64,000 nt of DNA from Coriaria nepalensis. Taxonomy: Eukaryota > Streptophyta > Magnoliopsida > Cucurbitales > Coriariaceae. Below are positions 48,388 through 59,975 of this stretch, piece by piece. The stretch is taken from positions 449,001 through 513,000 of the forward strand of contig CP114495.1 of NCBI GenBank assembly GCA_027186245.1, read 5' to 3'. How positions within the stretch are numbered: the stretch's first letter is position 1; every line of letters begins with the position of its first letter. Under the pieces are notes generated by a model that did no database searches, was not told the DNA's origin, and saw only the letters and a program-made list of their open reading frames with translations. Both the position numbers and the translations under genes were made by a program.

Positions 48388-49626
48388 TCAAAATGACTTC
48401 CTTTTCCCGTTAAAGACTTGCAAAACACCATCCGACCCTCCTGCCAATAACGTGCATTGGTCCTCGCCAACTTGCCTCCAGCACACACTACTAACGAACC
48501 CATGGTCGGACCCTGATCTAGCCATTGGCTCAAACTCATGCACCCAAATAGGCTCACCCCACCTCTTGTCATACACAAAAACCCGGTTATTTTCCGACCC
48601 ACATCCGATTAGCCCCCCATTCCTCCAAATCGATAACCCGACAAAGCTCCGGTTGTTCATGTGTCCCTTGTACGTCCGAACCAAACACGGATCAACGGTA
48701 TCCCACAGCTTCAAGCACCCATCAATGCTAGCTGTCACCATTGTACGGCTGTCTAGAAACCGGACATAAGACACGGTTTTTCTATGCCCTTCAAAGACCA
48801 AAACCGGATCAACCAATTTTCGAATATCATACCCGTATGCCTTTCGGTCTGCACATCCAACAGCTATCAACGGTCCTCCAAATGGATTAAACTCTACACA
48901 ACAGACTGGACTACGTGCCATGCTGGGTTGCACGGTAGCCATACCACCTCCACCAATGCAACGTGAATCCCATATATGCATGGTCCCATCATCCGAACCG
49001 GATGCACCTAAAGTCAAATCCGAATGCGAATAGTCCACGCTCCAGACCCGACGCCCACCATGTTCATCACGTTCGAAAACCGGAATCTTCTGCTCAAGGT
49101 CATACTCTGTCACCACCCCATCATAGTCCCCGGACCCTAAAAGCCGCCCGCCCGTCCCAGGTTTCCACCTGAGGCTACTAAGCTTAGCTGGAGTACATAT
49201 ACAGAAGTCACAAACAGTGCCATGATCTAACAAATTAACCTCATGGTCATGCTCACCTCGGCTGTTTTGATTCGGTAACAAATTAGAAAGGCTATAGATT
49301 CTAATCTTCCTTGCGATTCCACCTGTGGCTACAATTCGATCGGACGGATCAAACTCGATGACTCCTAAAGTGTCAGACCTGGCTCCGATCGTAGTTGAAG
49401 AGACAACACTAGCTAAGTTGATGTCCCATTCACATCTGGCCGACCCTTCTTCCTCTTCTTCGTGTTCCAATTGATCCGTTTCTTCTTTCGCTTCTCCTTT
49501 TCCTTTCTGTTCCGGGTTGTGCTGTCGTTGGTCCGGAAGATAAAAAATGGAGGCGGATAAGTTTTTCATAGCCCATTCATATGGAACTGGGAAGATGCTA
49601 CTGCAGAGATGTGGGTGGGCTCCCAT
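48388..49626 (-). CDS. RUP1/2: RUP-type WD40 protein, repressor of UV-B photomorphogenesis
   Basis: This is a single-exon gene encoding 412 residues. In Arabidopsis, RUP1 and RUP2 (EFO1/EFO2) return the UVR8 photoreceptor to its inactive dimer and act as CUL4-DDB1 adaptors; they also affect flowering. The N-terminal 75 residues are acidic and variable (EEETDQLEHEEEEEGSARCE). About seven WD40 blades follow, starting near WDINLASVVSSTTIGARSDT and including ASGSDDGTMHIWDSRC, VTASIDGCLKLWDTVD and the final LLAGGSDGVLQVFNGK. MHIWDSR contains a DWD-type WDxR box, as expected for a DDB1-binding protein. The first ATG is used; a second in-frame Met 19 residues later is possible. It is a co-orthologue of both RUP genes, so I do not choose between them. 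Confidence 0.88.
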   Translation of the reverse strand: MGAHPHLCSSIFPVPYEWAMKNLSASIFYLPDQRQHNPEQKGKGEAKEETDQLEHEEEEEGSARCEWDINLASVVSSTTIGARSDTLGVIEFDPSDRIVATGGIARKIRIYSLSNLLPNQNSRGEHDHEVNLLDHGTVCDFCICTPAKLSSLRWKPGTGGRLLGSGDYDGVVTEYDLEQKIPVFERDEHGGRRVWSVDYSHSDLTLGASGSDDGTMHIWDSRCIGGGGMATVQPSMARSPVCCVEFNPFGGPLIAVGCADRKAYGYDIRKLVDPVLVFEGHRKTVSYVRFLDSRTMVTASIDGCLKLWDTVDPCLVRTYKGHMNNRSFVGLSIWRNGGLIGCGSENNRVFVYDKRWGEPIWVHEFEPMARSGSDHGFVSSVCWRQVGEDQCTLLAGGSDGVLQVFNGKRKSF

Positions 49627-50587
49627 ACAAATCTAGATAGCTTTCTTTCTATGGACTATGTACTATATATACTATATATGTGGATAGATAGGGTCGTCGC
49701 ACTCTCTTTATGAATGTATATTTCCCAAGAAAAACACCTCAAAAGTTGCACAAATAACGATCCATTATACCATATTTTTATGTGGGATGCAAGGGTATTT
49801 TCGGTATTTGAGTAGGTAAATGTTAGATACGTGGAAATGAAGAAAAAGCCTAAATATGTTAGATCGGAATGAGTACGTACATTAATGGGGGGGTGTTAAT
49901 ATTCAAGCGGTAAGGGGAAGAAAGAGAGCCTAAGAAGTGGTGTGGTTGCTTTTGTGCCTCACTTTCTGTCTAGAATGCTGTGGTCTCTATCCGTTGTCCC
50001 CCTTTCCCTAACGTGGTTTCAGGCAAACCTATTGTGCCTCCCTCCCCTCTTCATATCTTTCTCAACCATCTTTCTCTAATTTATTGACCATTATACATGT
50101 ATACACAATTGGATTTTGATTCGATCTAGACCGTACGGAATCCAAATTCATTTACACCCGCAGTTAGGATTGAATAAAAATCACTCTCAACCATTAGTTT
50201 TTTTATACGTCATTAAGTCTATAAATCTAAACAACTTATTTATCTATATCTTTTTACAAAATAACTTAATGACATGCCAAAAAGATAACATTTAGGATTG
50301 CGGGTCTCGATTTGACCATATACAATTTGAACCAAATCCAAATCCCTATGAAGAACACCGAACGGAACTTGCTAGTTGGATATAGCCACTAGCTATCTAT
50401 GGCTACAATACAAGTATCCATTCCCCACTTCAAAATATATCCATGTACATATTCCGTAATGAGCTTGGAAACTGGAATTTCATGAAACACAATCTATCCA
50501 AACGTCACGCTCAAATGCACAACAATTACTAACACGCAAGACTTCGGTTACATAATTATACATACAGCATACTGTTATTATCTCTTT
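49627..50587. other. intergenic, RUP promoter side
   Basis: Contains ACGT cores (TACGTGG near 49830, AACGTGG near 50010) that could be bound by HY5-type bZIP factors, but single cores are common. No gene is seen. Confidence 0.45.
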
Positions 50588-53500
50588 CTAAGGCGAAACG
50601 TTCCTAATGTTGGCAATGAATGATCTCAACTCCTTTGCCTTCCTCTCATGTTCGGGTGAAGCGTCACTTTCTGATTCACTCAAATCAATTACATCTACCT
50701 TTTGAATACTAGATCGGAATCTATAACTCGCCCTAGATTGTATCAGAGGAGGACTTAAAAGATCAATAACCTCGTGTTTATTAGTAGTAGCACTTGGCCC
50801 TACTTCATGGTGAGACATGGTATAACTACTATACTCACCAGCGCTATCTCGCTTGATATGAAGTGATGAATCTTGATTCACTAGGTCGGCATTGGTAGTA
50901 CAGGTCCTGTTATTACTTGACATCCCCATTGATTTCTTGCTGATATCTTCATATTCAACATCGAGCAAGAGACTTTGGAGCTTTTGATCCATTTCGGCCA
51001 CGGAAGATTCATATTGTAATTTCTCCAATCTTTGTTTGCCATTCTTATTTTTCTGTTTTTGTTTCTTCCCTTCGGCTTTTTTCTCCTCATATTCCACAAT
51101 TTTCTCAGGGCAGGCACTGGAGATAAAACAAATAATTAAAAAAGAAAAAGAAAAAAGAAAATCCAATGTGGAAAAACATAACTCACTCTTTTGAAAAGTA
51201 GATGAAAATTTAACCTCTCCAATAGATCAGCAGGTACTATAGAAGACTTAATTCCATTAAATTCTTCCCATAAAACCTCGAAGCAATTTCTTCCGTGAAG
51301 TTTCCGGGGCTTGACAATTCCAGACACGGGGCACTTAATTGGTATCTGGAATTGAGAAACAATACATTAAACACTATTGAATTTAATTGAAAAGAAGAAA
51401 GAGAAGGGTAGTACTAATACCTGGTCGAGTGGAAGTTTTAATCCAAGTTGTGATGAAGCTAAACGTAAATTTGCAAATCGACGAAGATCTCTCTCAGCAA
51501 TCTTTGGAACGATATATTCATCTGAACCATTGGATATTGAACAAGCTAATGAAAACACGCATAAATGTGTGATTCCAAAAAGGAGAGGTTCTGTCAGGAA
51601 AGGGATGCAAAAAAACCTGTTCTATCGGAAGGCCATTCAAAGAACTGAGCACATACTTGATGAAGTTTTACCCGTTGAAATGGATGCTGAGCCATAACCC
51701 TAGAAAGATACAAATTATTGAAAAACAATTTGTGCCAGGAATATTACTGAATCTCTGTCTCAATTTGGATCTTTACCGTGTCACAGGATCAGAATCTGCT
51801 GAGAGGCACTTGGGTTTCAAATATGCATCGATTACTTGTACGAATTGATCACACCCGTTTTGAAGATTATTCTCAACTCCTACACAGCCATAAAACGTTT
51901 AAATCAAAAAGGACGAAGTTGTGTCATGGAAGCATAGGAGGATTTTACCATTTTCATCCATCTCTTGGTTCGAAGAATTCTCTTTCTTATTGCATTTGGA
52001 GAATCCTGTCTTCTTTGAAGCTTTTGTCTTCTTTGCAAAGGACAACCCCTCGGATGCAATTCTTTCAAGGACTGCACTGTCTCCAACTGATTTAATAATT
52101 TGACAAGCGGACTCCTATAGCCATGGAAAACGAGGTAGCAAAGCTTGAGATCCACTAACCCAGAAGAGATAGAAAAAGGAAAACCCATCTGAAGTGAATG
52201 GGAAATAATATTAGTCCTTACCACACCCAAACCATGAACCCCTTGGAAGTAGTCACTACCAAGAAGGAGAGCAAAAGTAATCTGAAGATCACAGCAGAAG
52301 TAAGGAAACAGTAGTCACTTGAGTCATTACCACAAGATTAGCATGCAGTAGATTTTGTCAGCTTTATGCAAGGTGAGCAAAAAAGTACCAGAGAATTTCT
52401 TCCAAAACCAAGCTGTTTCTCTATGTCATCCATTTCATAGCAAATGACATAACCACCATCCCCTAATCCGATTAGCATATCATCAACTCGAGAAATTCAA
52501 ATGGGTAACATTTAAATAAACTAAAGAAAAGAAACATGGAAAACTGGGTCAAGAAGAAAGAGAATGACCCAATTACTGACCAAGGCAGATGTCTCTGTAA
52601 ACTGTTCTAGCGCCGAAAAGAAAGACATCTGAATCTGAAGTGAAACATCCATCCTGATAAAAATAAATGAACTGAACTGTAAGAGACATAGAGAATACCG
52701 ATTCTTATGTAAAATTAAAATGAATACACTTTATGAACCTCTTGATAATTAAGATGACCACATACAACTTTTTAGTGAAAAAACTTCTTACTCACACATA
52801 ATGATTCAGAGTTTAGTAATGCACATTGGGCTTCAGCTTCCTCGACCCTACAATTGGGGAGGAGGGGGGAGATGAATCATTTTAGAATTGAGTTGTTCAT
52901 TTTCAACTTAACAACATAAAGGATCGAGAAAAAGCTACATGGGAATGATTAAGTGTTATTACCCATCTAGACAAGGGATACCAAGTGCCAATCCAAGGAC
53001 TTTAGCCTCTTTAATCATGCGAGAAAACTCAGATCCCATATTCCTTTTCAGTGAAGATACTTTTATCGAATTTGTATCCTCTTGAGTAACCTACCTTCAT
53101 TAACGAACTTGAAGTTAGTAGATCTAGTTCAAACCAAATGAAATGAAGATACGGTATATATAGTATGTTTTACAAAGCTCCTCTCACCTCATTTCCTAAA
53201 TTTAAACGCCGCCTGTAAGTAGATATTTTTATACCGGGAATAGATCCATCTGCACGTAAACGAAATCGCTCGAAATCAATTTCTTAAATGAAACGAGCAG
53301 TCAATTTGCAAAAGAGCTTTATTATCAGAACAAGGAAAAATACTGTTAACATAATGATGAAGAAATAGAAGAGAAGCAGTGCCTGTGACGAAGATAACGC
53401 TGCAGTTCAAGGAAATAAGAGCCCTAAGGCGATGAAAGAGGCCTCTAAGATAAACCTTCTCCTTGAGACAAGAGTGTGATTTGCTTACAGTTTGAAGCTG

Positions 53501-53722
53501 AACCATCCAGCATGAGAGATCTATGCACACCCTCTTGTTCCTAAACATCGATTCAGCAAAACAGAGGAATGAAAGTGATTATTAAAAAAATAAAAATAAA
53601 AACCTAGAAAGAACGTAAGCTTGATGCATGATTTTCCGAGAAAAAAAAACTCACTGAAGGTGGTGAAGTGGAAGCTTTTTCTTGCAGGATTCTAAGATGT
53701 CCCACAAATTCTTCACCCCCAT
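50588..53722 (-). CDS. SEND1: SEND1 / GEN-like structure-specific endonuclease
   Basis: This is an XPG/Rad2-family nuclease related to the Holliday-junction resolvase GEN1; plant SEND1 acts in DNA repair and telomere stability. Fourteen exons (53655-53722, 53383-53540, 53188-53249, 52963-53090, 52796-52847, 52581-52653, 52389-52462, 52222-52281, 51949-52114, 51777-51879, 51617-51699, 51421-51521, 51215-51345, 50588-51116) join in frame to 595 residues, close to the roughly 600 of the Arabidopsis protein. Metal-site residues are in place: Asp30 (VCIDLSCW), Glu142/Glu144 (EEAEAQC), Asp163/Asp165 (SDSDVFLF) and Asp215 (GSDYFQGVHG). The start MGVKNLWDILESCKKK separates it from GEN1. The tail has a chromodomain-like part and a Lys-rich disordered end. 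Intron 2 uses a GC donor. Confidence 0.92.
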
Positions 53723-54640
53723 TTCTGCGCGCGACTGAGAGGGAGAGAAGCGTTGGACGACGGGGGAAATATATCAAAGCTTTGAATTTTAAAAATCCGA
53801 CCTTTCTGCTGAAATTGCCACCATGGGTTCTGCGACTTGGAACTAGTTACTAGCGTCCAGAGAAGACTAGAACTGTAACGAAACGGCATCGTCTATCCTC
53901 AATTAACATATTATTAGTGTTAGGGTTTTACCAAATTTGTAATTATATTTATTTATACTCCGTGGTCATGCGGTAGGTTGTACAACTTTTTGGCATGCTG
54001 ATATTAGCAATATATTTAATATATTAAAATTATTTTAAAATTATAAATATTATTTTATTTTTAATCATAGTATAAAAATAATATTTATAATTATAATAAA
54101 AAAATATATATATATTCAGAGACAATAGAGAACCATCGGTCCATATAATCAAATCTTGAAAAATTTACATATTCATCTTTTAAACCTTGTAGTCAGGGCT
54201 AGATGTAGAAATTTGATAGCCTGGTAAGAAAAAAAAAAGGTCGGATATTCATTATTAGGTAAGAAATTAGAAATTTTCCTAATTTTTATAATTTAATAAA
54301 TAAAATATTAATAAATTTAATTAAATAATATTTTAATATTTTAAAATAATTCATTAATTTATTAAACTAATAAATTATTTAATTTCAAAATATTAGTTTA
54401 TGACAATTTTGACTATATTTTACTTATTTATATTCTCAACAAAAATCTCAATACGAATAGAAAATGACAAATGACATGTCAGTAGTATCTGAAGGGTTCT
54501 TACCATGATGTTTCTCGTGGTCTTGGATGATAATATTGGAATCTGCAAAAATATGGGTGGGTCTTAATAAGAGTCAGATCCAAAATGAATAATAAATAAC
54601 TATTTAATCTCAGCCTCATTATTTTCGCCTTCTCTAAGCC
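53723..54640. other. divergent promoter region of SEND1 and the MAPR gene
   Basis: A telo-box (AAACCCTA on the minus strand) lies at 53921-53928, about 200 bases upstream of the SEND1 ATG; such boxes often occur in promoters active in dividing cells. The rest is AT-rich with no gene. Confidence 0.55.
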
Positions 54641-55851
54641 ATGGATCTGCAACTATGGGAGACACTGAAGGAGGCAATCTTACACTACACAGGCCTCTCT
54701 CCTGCGACCTTCTTCACCGTTGTAGCTCTGGGTTTTGCAATCTATCATGTGATTACAGGGCTCTTCGGTAACGCGGATAATCATAGCACTAGCCGGGCGA
54801 GAGAAGTGGAGGAGGAGGTGCAGCCTCTACCTCCGCCTGTTCAATTGGGAGAGGTTTCTGAGGAGGAGTTGAAGGTATACGATGGCTCTGATCCCAAAAA
54901 GCCTCTGCTCATGGCTATCAAGGGTCAGATCTACGATGTTTCTCAAAGCAGGTATGCTTTTTTTAATTTCTGGTTTTTCTTTGTGTGGGGATACTACAAT
55001 ATCTGTTCAGTTTTGGATTAAAGTTTCAATCTTTTCGGTCAACGGCTAGTTGAGCTCTGTGATTACTTGTCTAATTATCTTGATCGATGTCTCGCTTATG
55101 ATGTATGTAAACTGTATTGAAAATCAATTTCTATGCTTTATACATCTTACCATTTGACTTTCTGATCCTTGATCTTTTCCCTTTTGAATGGCTAACTGTC
55201 TTACTTAATCGAAACCATGTTCATAGATAGTTTCTAGGATCGTAGCATGTCTATAGTTAGTTGATTAAGCAATCTATGTTTGAAGTTTGTATCCATGATC
55301 ATGAATTATGCTACAATTTTACTGTCAGCAGGTCACAACAGTAATTTCTGATGTCGGACGAACTATCTTCCTTAGTTTGAGTTACACACTGCATAAAGAC
55401 TGACGATTGATGTCTAATTTAGATACATTTCGGCAATGATCCATAGCTCTTGACCTATGGTTAAATCTATGATATGAGCTGGTGATTCTTCCTACTTTTT
55501 TTTACCAAACCGTATGCTTCTTAATTTGGCAACTTTTCTTGCAGGATGTTTTACGGACCAGGAGGGCCGTATGCTCTATTCGCCGGAAAAGATGCCAGCA
55601 GGGCCCTTGCAAAGATGTCATTTGAAGAGAAAGATTTGACCGGAGATGTTTCCGGTCTTGGTCCATTCGAACTGGAGGCCTTGCAGGACTGGGAATACAA
55701 GTTCATGAGCAAATACATGAAGGTCGGAACTATCAAGAAGACTGTTCCAGTAACCGACGAGACTTCTTCCAGTCAGCCAACTGAAAATGGTCCGCCTGCG
55801 AACACGGATGCTAATACCGAGGGAACCCCTTCTGCTGTTGATAACGAGTAA
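54641..55851 (+). CDS. MSBP1: membrane steroid-binding protein (MAPR family)
   Basis: This is a single-pass membrane protein with a cytochrome-b5-like fold that binds steroids or haem. In Arabidopsis MSBP1 affects brassinosteroid signalling through BAK1 and also organises lignin P450 enzymes at the ER. Exons 54641-54951 and 55545-55851 give 205 residues. A membrane segment at about residues 20-41 (PATFFTVVALGFAIYHVITG) is followed by a Glu/Pro linker. The MAPR domain spans about 70-170: ELKVYDGSDPKKPLLMAIKG, YDVSQSRMFYGPGGPYALFA, GKDASRALAKMSF. The C-terminal tail is acidic and Thr/Ser-rich. The single intron splits SR and MFYGPGG, the usual place. I recall At5g52240 (MSBP1) between RUP1 and CTF8 in Arabidopsis, as here. 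Confidence 0.92.
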
Positions 55852-56269
55852 ATTGTTCGCGTTGCTTAGTTTCTACTAAAACAGACCAGATAATGTATTT
55901 GTAGCAAAGATAATCAATCAATCCTGGAAATTTGAGGACTGATGTGCATGAATGTTTGTTTTTTTAATCAGAGTCTTGTCGTAAGATACAGTAATTATAT
56001 ATCTAGGATAAGGCTTCTGTGATGAAGAAAGTCTGTTTAATGGTGAGTAAAAATAATGTACTTAGTGGAAAATGGTAATATATCATTCTCTCTGCTATCA
56101 CCCTCTCCCTATCCTCCATTTCTGAAGAAAGTAGCTTAGCAAAACGACATGTCGTCTCTTCCGTGAAACGGAGCTTCCTGTCGGAGAAAACGCGGGAACA
56201 GGGAGCTTGTTTCCCGTCAATGCGTCTACTTATATATTTCGCTTTGCTCTTCGATGAACCAAGAGAAAA

Positions 56270-56774
56270 ATGCCTAAATTTTTGCAGAGGAATCGAAAAG
56301 GCGAAGAAGAAGAAGAAATGCAAATAAAGGTGAAGTGCGAGTGTGGGGAAGAAAAATGCGGAGAATGGGCGATCATCGAATTGCAAGGCGTTGTAGAAGT
56401 TCATTCCTCCTTCCACGATCGCCTTCACAACCTCCAGATCGGAATTCTCTGCCGCCCTTCTCCACAGGTATCTGTTTTTCTCTTTCTCGATCGACGATTG
56501 CAGTCTGATTGTTGGATGAGAATCTGATGATGTTTGAACTTTTTTCTTTTTAATCTTGTTGAAGGAAGTATATATTTTTGAAGTGGGTTATCATGAAATG
56601 ACCGGAACGAAAGTTGCGTTGAAGAAACCCTATTTGGTGCTTAAGAAAAGCAAATCCATGAATGGAGATGTTAAGGATTCTGAATCCAAGGTCGAATTGG
56701 AAGTCGCTGGAGTCATTAGGCGCCGGATTATATTCAAAACCAGACCTAGAGTTCCTAATTTCACCATCCTGTAA
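56270..56774 (+). CDS. CTF8: CTF8, subunit of the CTF18 alternative clamp loader
   Basis: CTF8 with DCC1 and CTF18 forms an RFC-like complex that handles PCNA at forks and supports sister-chromatid cohesion. Exons 56270-56467 and 56565-56774 give 135 residues. Homology starts at the inner Met at 56318 (MQIKVKCECGEEKCGEWAII), which would give 119 residues and may be the true start. The first 16 residues are a charged extension of Arg, Lys and Glu. Family motifs follow: ELQGVVEVHSSFHDRLHNLQ, IGILCRPSPQ, VGYHEMTGTKVALKKPYLVL, and the end RRRIIFKTRPR. A short upstream frame starting at 56253 and ending after seven codons could lower translation. The 418 bases before it hold the MAPR 3' flank. I recall At5g52220 as the counterpart. 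Confidence 0.88.
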
Positions 56775-58114
56775 TCTCTCTGCAAATTTCCCCAAATCTC
56801 TGTCATTTTCATCTCCTGTTTTAATCTTCTTCTAGTTCAAGCATTGAGTGCTTCTTTCTGACCTTCTCTTTCTGTATATTTTACAGAGCCATTCGGCACG
56901 AAACAGATGATGGTTCGGTGAATCCAAGATGTCACTTTTTATGGGTTTACTTTTAGTTTTTCTGCATGTCTATGATCTATTTTGCAAATAAATGTAGAAC
57001 CAAATTTGAATTCCCTTTTTGTTTTAATTTACACAGGTTATGTAGAAAGCAGAGTAGAGTAATTTCTGAGAAGCAGGACTGATTTGGGCTGCTCAAGCTC
57101 TTAACATAATGTAATCATTCTCAAGCCTCAATGTCAAGTCCAAGGGTCGGAACAATTCGACCGATCCCGGTGAACACCGTTCTAGTTTTAAGCAGATGCA
57201 TTACTGTCTTCCCAGGCTGCCAGCCTTGTCCATTCTCAGAATGAAGAACATGAAACTCTCCCTCTTGGTAAATAGAGATTTCCGGAATCCATAACCCAAT
57301 TTGAGCAATGCTTCTTTCTTTCTTTGCTTTATACCTCCTCCACTTTCTAAAATGCAAAATTTGATGTTATAGAGAAGTCCTTTGTATTTTACTTATCCGG
57401 AAAACAAGAATTCAGTATTCTAACTGGATGTGGCATGTATAATACAATTAGTCGATTCGACGAGTTTTCAAGATGTTCGACACAATCGGCATCATGTATG
57501 GTGTATGGATTTGGATTCTCTTTATAGAACCAAAGTATAGTGCGATCATTGTTAGATCACCGGATCATATTCCTTTTAGAAGGGCAGAACCAAAATAGTG
57601 TTAAGGGCATTTGTTCCTCTTAGAAGGGCAATAGCAGTATATATACATATTGTATATATGAATAGTCGTTATCGTGTAGAGAGTTGGTTCCACCAAATTA
57701 TAATTTTATACCTCAACAACTTAGTCCAAGTTGCCAAAGTAGATATCTACGTGTCATATGCCTTTATCTTTTTTATACGCATATCAAAATTAACTAAACT
57801 ATATATATATATATAATACATATATTTATTCATATATTAAATTGGAAAAAATAAAAGAGGTCAAAATTCAAAATTTTAAAAATATTAAAGGCCGGATTTA
57901 GCACTTATCAAGATGACATGGTTCCACGAGAAATTAGATAAGATCCATGCAGTTATGATTCCATCACACAACCCTGTACACGTAAACCTTTGTCCTTCCA
58001 GATAAGACGGTCTCACTATAAATACCCCCTCCGTCCTCCTCCCTATACCACCACCACCATTCAAAAAAATATTTGCTCTCATTCACTAAGTTTTTTCATT
58101 ATCTTAACTCATCA
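56775..58114. other. intergenic, no recognised gene
   Basis: A 78-codon minus-strand frame at 57121-57357 reads like normal protein (ENGQGWQPGKTVMHLLKTRT) but matches no family I know and has no clear partners. It may be an old gene fragment. The rest is AT-rich. Confidence 0.45.
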
Positions 58115-58720
58115 ATGGCTACAGATTCTGCTGCTTCTATGGCTTCCAAGATATGCTCGGAGATTGCGGCCATCTTCGCGAAGCCCACCGATCCATACCA
58201 GGCCACGCTGGACCTCTTAGTGTCGGAGCTCACCGGCGTTGCAACCCGTAAGGCCCGTGTTTTCCTCTACGCATGCGGCCGTGAAGGACTAATGCTGAAG
58301 GCTCTATGCATGCGCTTGGCTCATCTTGGGCTCTCTACTCACTTCGTCTTTGACATGACGACTCCCCCGATCGGGCCTAACGATCTTCTCATCGCGTCTG
58401 CTGGACCGGGTGGGGTTTCGACCGTAGAGGCGATCTGCGAAGTGGCGAGAGCCAACGGTGGGAGAGTGCTGTTCTTGACGGCGCAGCCGGAGACGGGATC
58501 CTGTGTGAAACATGCTAGCGTGATCGGTTATATTCCCGCGCAGACTATGGCGGATGATGAGGGACCAGGTCAGGTGATCGAATCTCGGCCGTTGCTTCCG
58601 ATGGGGAGTGCGTTTGAAGGTGCTATGTTTGTTTTGTTTGAGATGGTTATCTTTAAGTTGGCTGAGGCATTGAACGAGAGCCCCAAGTCTGTGCGGGCCC
58701 GCCACACCAACCTTGAATAG
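58115..58720 (+). CDS. SIS-domain sugar isomerase-like protein (6-phospho-3-hexuloisomerase family)
   Basis: This is a single-exon gene for 201 residues. It has a SIS (sugar isomerase) fold related to microbial 3-hexulose-6-phosphate isomerase. The phosphosugar loop is LIASAGPGGVSTVEAICEVA, where the family pattern is SxSGxT; here SAGPGG replaces the usual Ser/Thr-rich form, so isomerase activity is uncertain. Upstream, FLYACGREGLMLKALCMRL corresponds to the GxGRSG-type first motif with changes. The later VLFLTAQPETGSCVKHASV fits the SIS beta-strand plus loop. The ATG at 58115 is preferred over one 14 codons upstream because the N-terminus then reads MATDSAASMASKICSEIAAI. The role in plants is not known; I recall At5g52190 as counterpart, beyond CTF8. 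Confidence 0.82.
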   Translation: MATDSAASMASKICSEIAAIFAKPTDPYQATLDLLVSELTGVATRKARVFLYACGREGLMLKALCMRLAHLGLSTHFVFDMTTPPIGPNDLLIASAGPGGVSTVEAICEVARANGGRVLFLTAQPETGSCVKHASVIGYIPAQTMADDEGPGQVIESRPLLPMGSAFEGAMFVLFEMVIFKLAEALNESPKSVRARHTNLE

Positions 58721-59455
58721 TAGCCGTACGATCCAAGATAAAACATTCGTCGAGATTATAAGAGACGTGTTTTTTTGTTTGCAAATAAATTTATTTTTAT
58801 ATGTCATTTTTTCTTTTTCCATAATTAGTCAAACCTTTTAATTTATTTAATTTTTTATTTTAAAATTTATTCGTATTAATTTATAATATTCAGCTTCTCT
58901 TATTTTAATGTTGAAAAGTCCACGGATAAATCTAATGTTATATCGTAATTTAAAAATTTTAAAAAAAAAAAAAAGAAAAAAATTAAATGATAAATCTAAT
59001 CTTAAGATTTTCAATTGTCATAATTCTCACGAAAGTACATCAGAGTGGGTCCCGGGATGAGATCATGAAACACGTATTCTAGAAAATGTAGAGCAGGGCC
59101 CCACAGAGTCAACGAAAGAAAGAACGAAGATTCGAGTTGTGTACACGACTCTCGTATTTAGGCTTTGGGCTTTTTGGGCCCTACTAATGAACTCTTAGAA
59201 GTTGAGTAAGCAAAGCCCACCAATTTTTTTATTTTTTATTTTTACCTTAACAATATTCAACCGAACAAAAAAATAATTAAAAAAAAGAGTGGTATCACAG
59301 GATATTATAATTTGACTACGTTAGTAACTAAATGTTATTAACGTTGACTATACGTCTTAGATATCACATGATTGATCTTATTACCCTTCAAAGCAAAGAG
59401 AGATGAATAAAAGTGGTATTACGTACAAAATCAAACGAATGATAAAGTAAGCTCC
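58721..59455. other. AT-rich intergenic region
   Basis: No gene is seen. Homopolymer A/T tracts occur, and a few ACGT cores (for example near 59070 and 59420). Confidence 0.45.
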
Positions 59456-59761
59456 ACCGACTGCTTTCTGAGAATTAGCGTATGCGATAATTTCTCCACA
59501 AAAACCCGGATTTGTTTTATTTATTTATTTTCCTTTTTTGATATTTCATCCCAAAATATCTTTCACTTCCTAAAAGGAATAATAAAAATCTCATTTTTTT
59601 TTTCTTTTTTTTTTTGTAAAAAAGGTTTCAGATATTTTCCTTCAACCCCGCCTCCTCGACTACACAACTCTTTCCCTACTCGCTCCTCCAATCTGTCGTG
59701 TAATGTAAAATGTAAAAAAATTTCCCATCAGATCAGTACATCTGTGTATGACAAAATATCT
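59456..59761 (+). promoter_or_regulatory. three evening elements and a DRE core upstream of the COR27/28-like gene
   Basis: Perfect evening elements (AAAATATCT) occur at 59553-59561 and 59753-59761 on the plus strand and at 59630-59638 on the minus strand, all within 210 bases and 215-423 bases before the ATG. ACCGAC (DRE/CRT core, bound by CBF factors) is at 59456-59461. Evening elements are bound by the clock factors CCA1, LHY and RVE and give circadian and cold-responsive expression. COR27 and COR28 are known clock- and cold-controlled genes, so the elements fit the gene. Confidence 0.75.
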
Positions 59762-59975
59762 AGTGAGTGAGACACACAGCGCGTGGATATTGAAATCGCG
59801 AGTGGGTAAGTGTTGAAAAGGAAGCCGGTCTATAAAATCAGCTTCTGGTTCTAAGCCTAAGCCATGAAGGCCCATTATTGAAAAGGGTAACACAAATATC
59901 AGCTCGCCTTTTTTCAAGCTCTATCTTATATTCTTATTCAACCAACCCGCCGAAAGAAGTGAACTTTCTGGTTGG

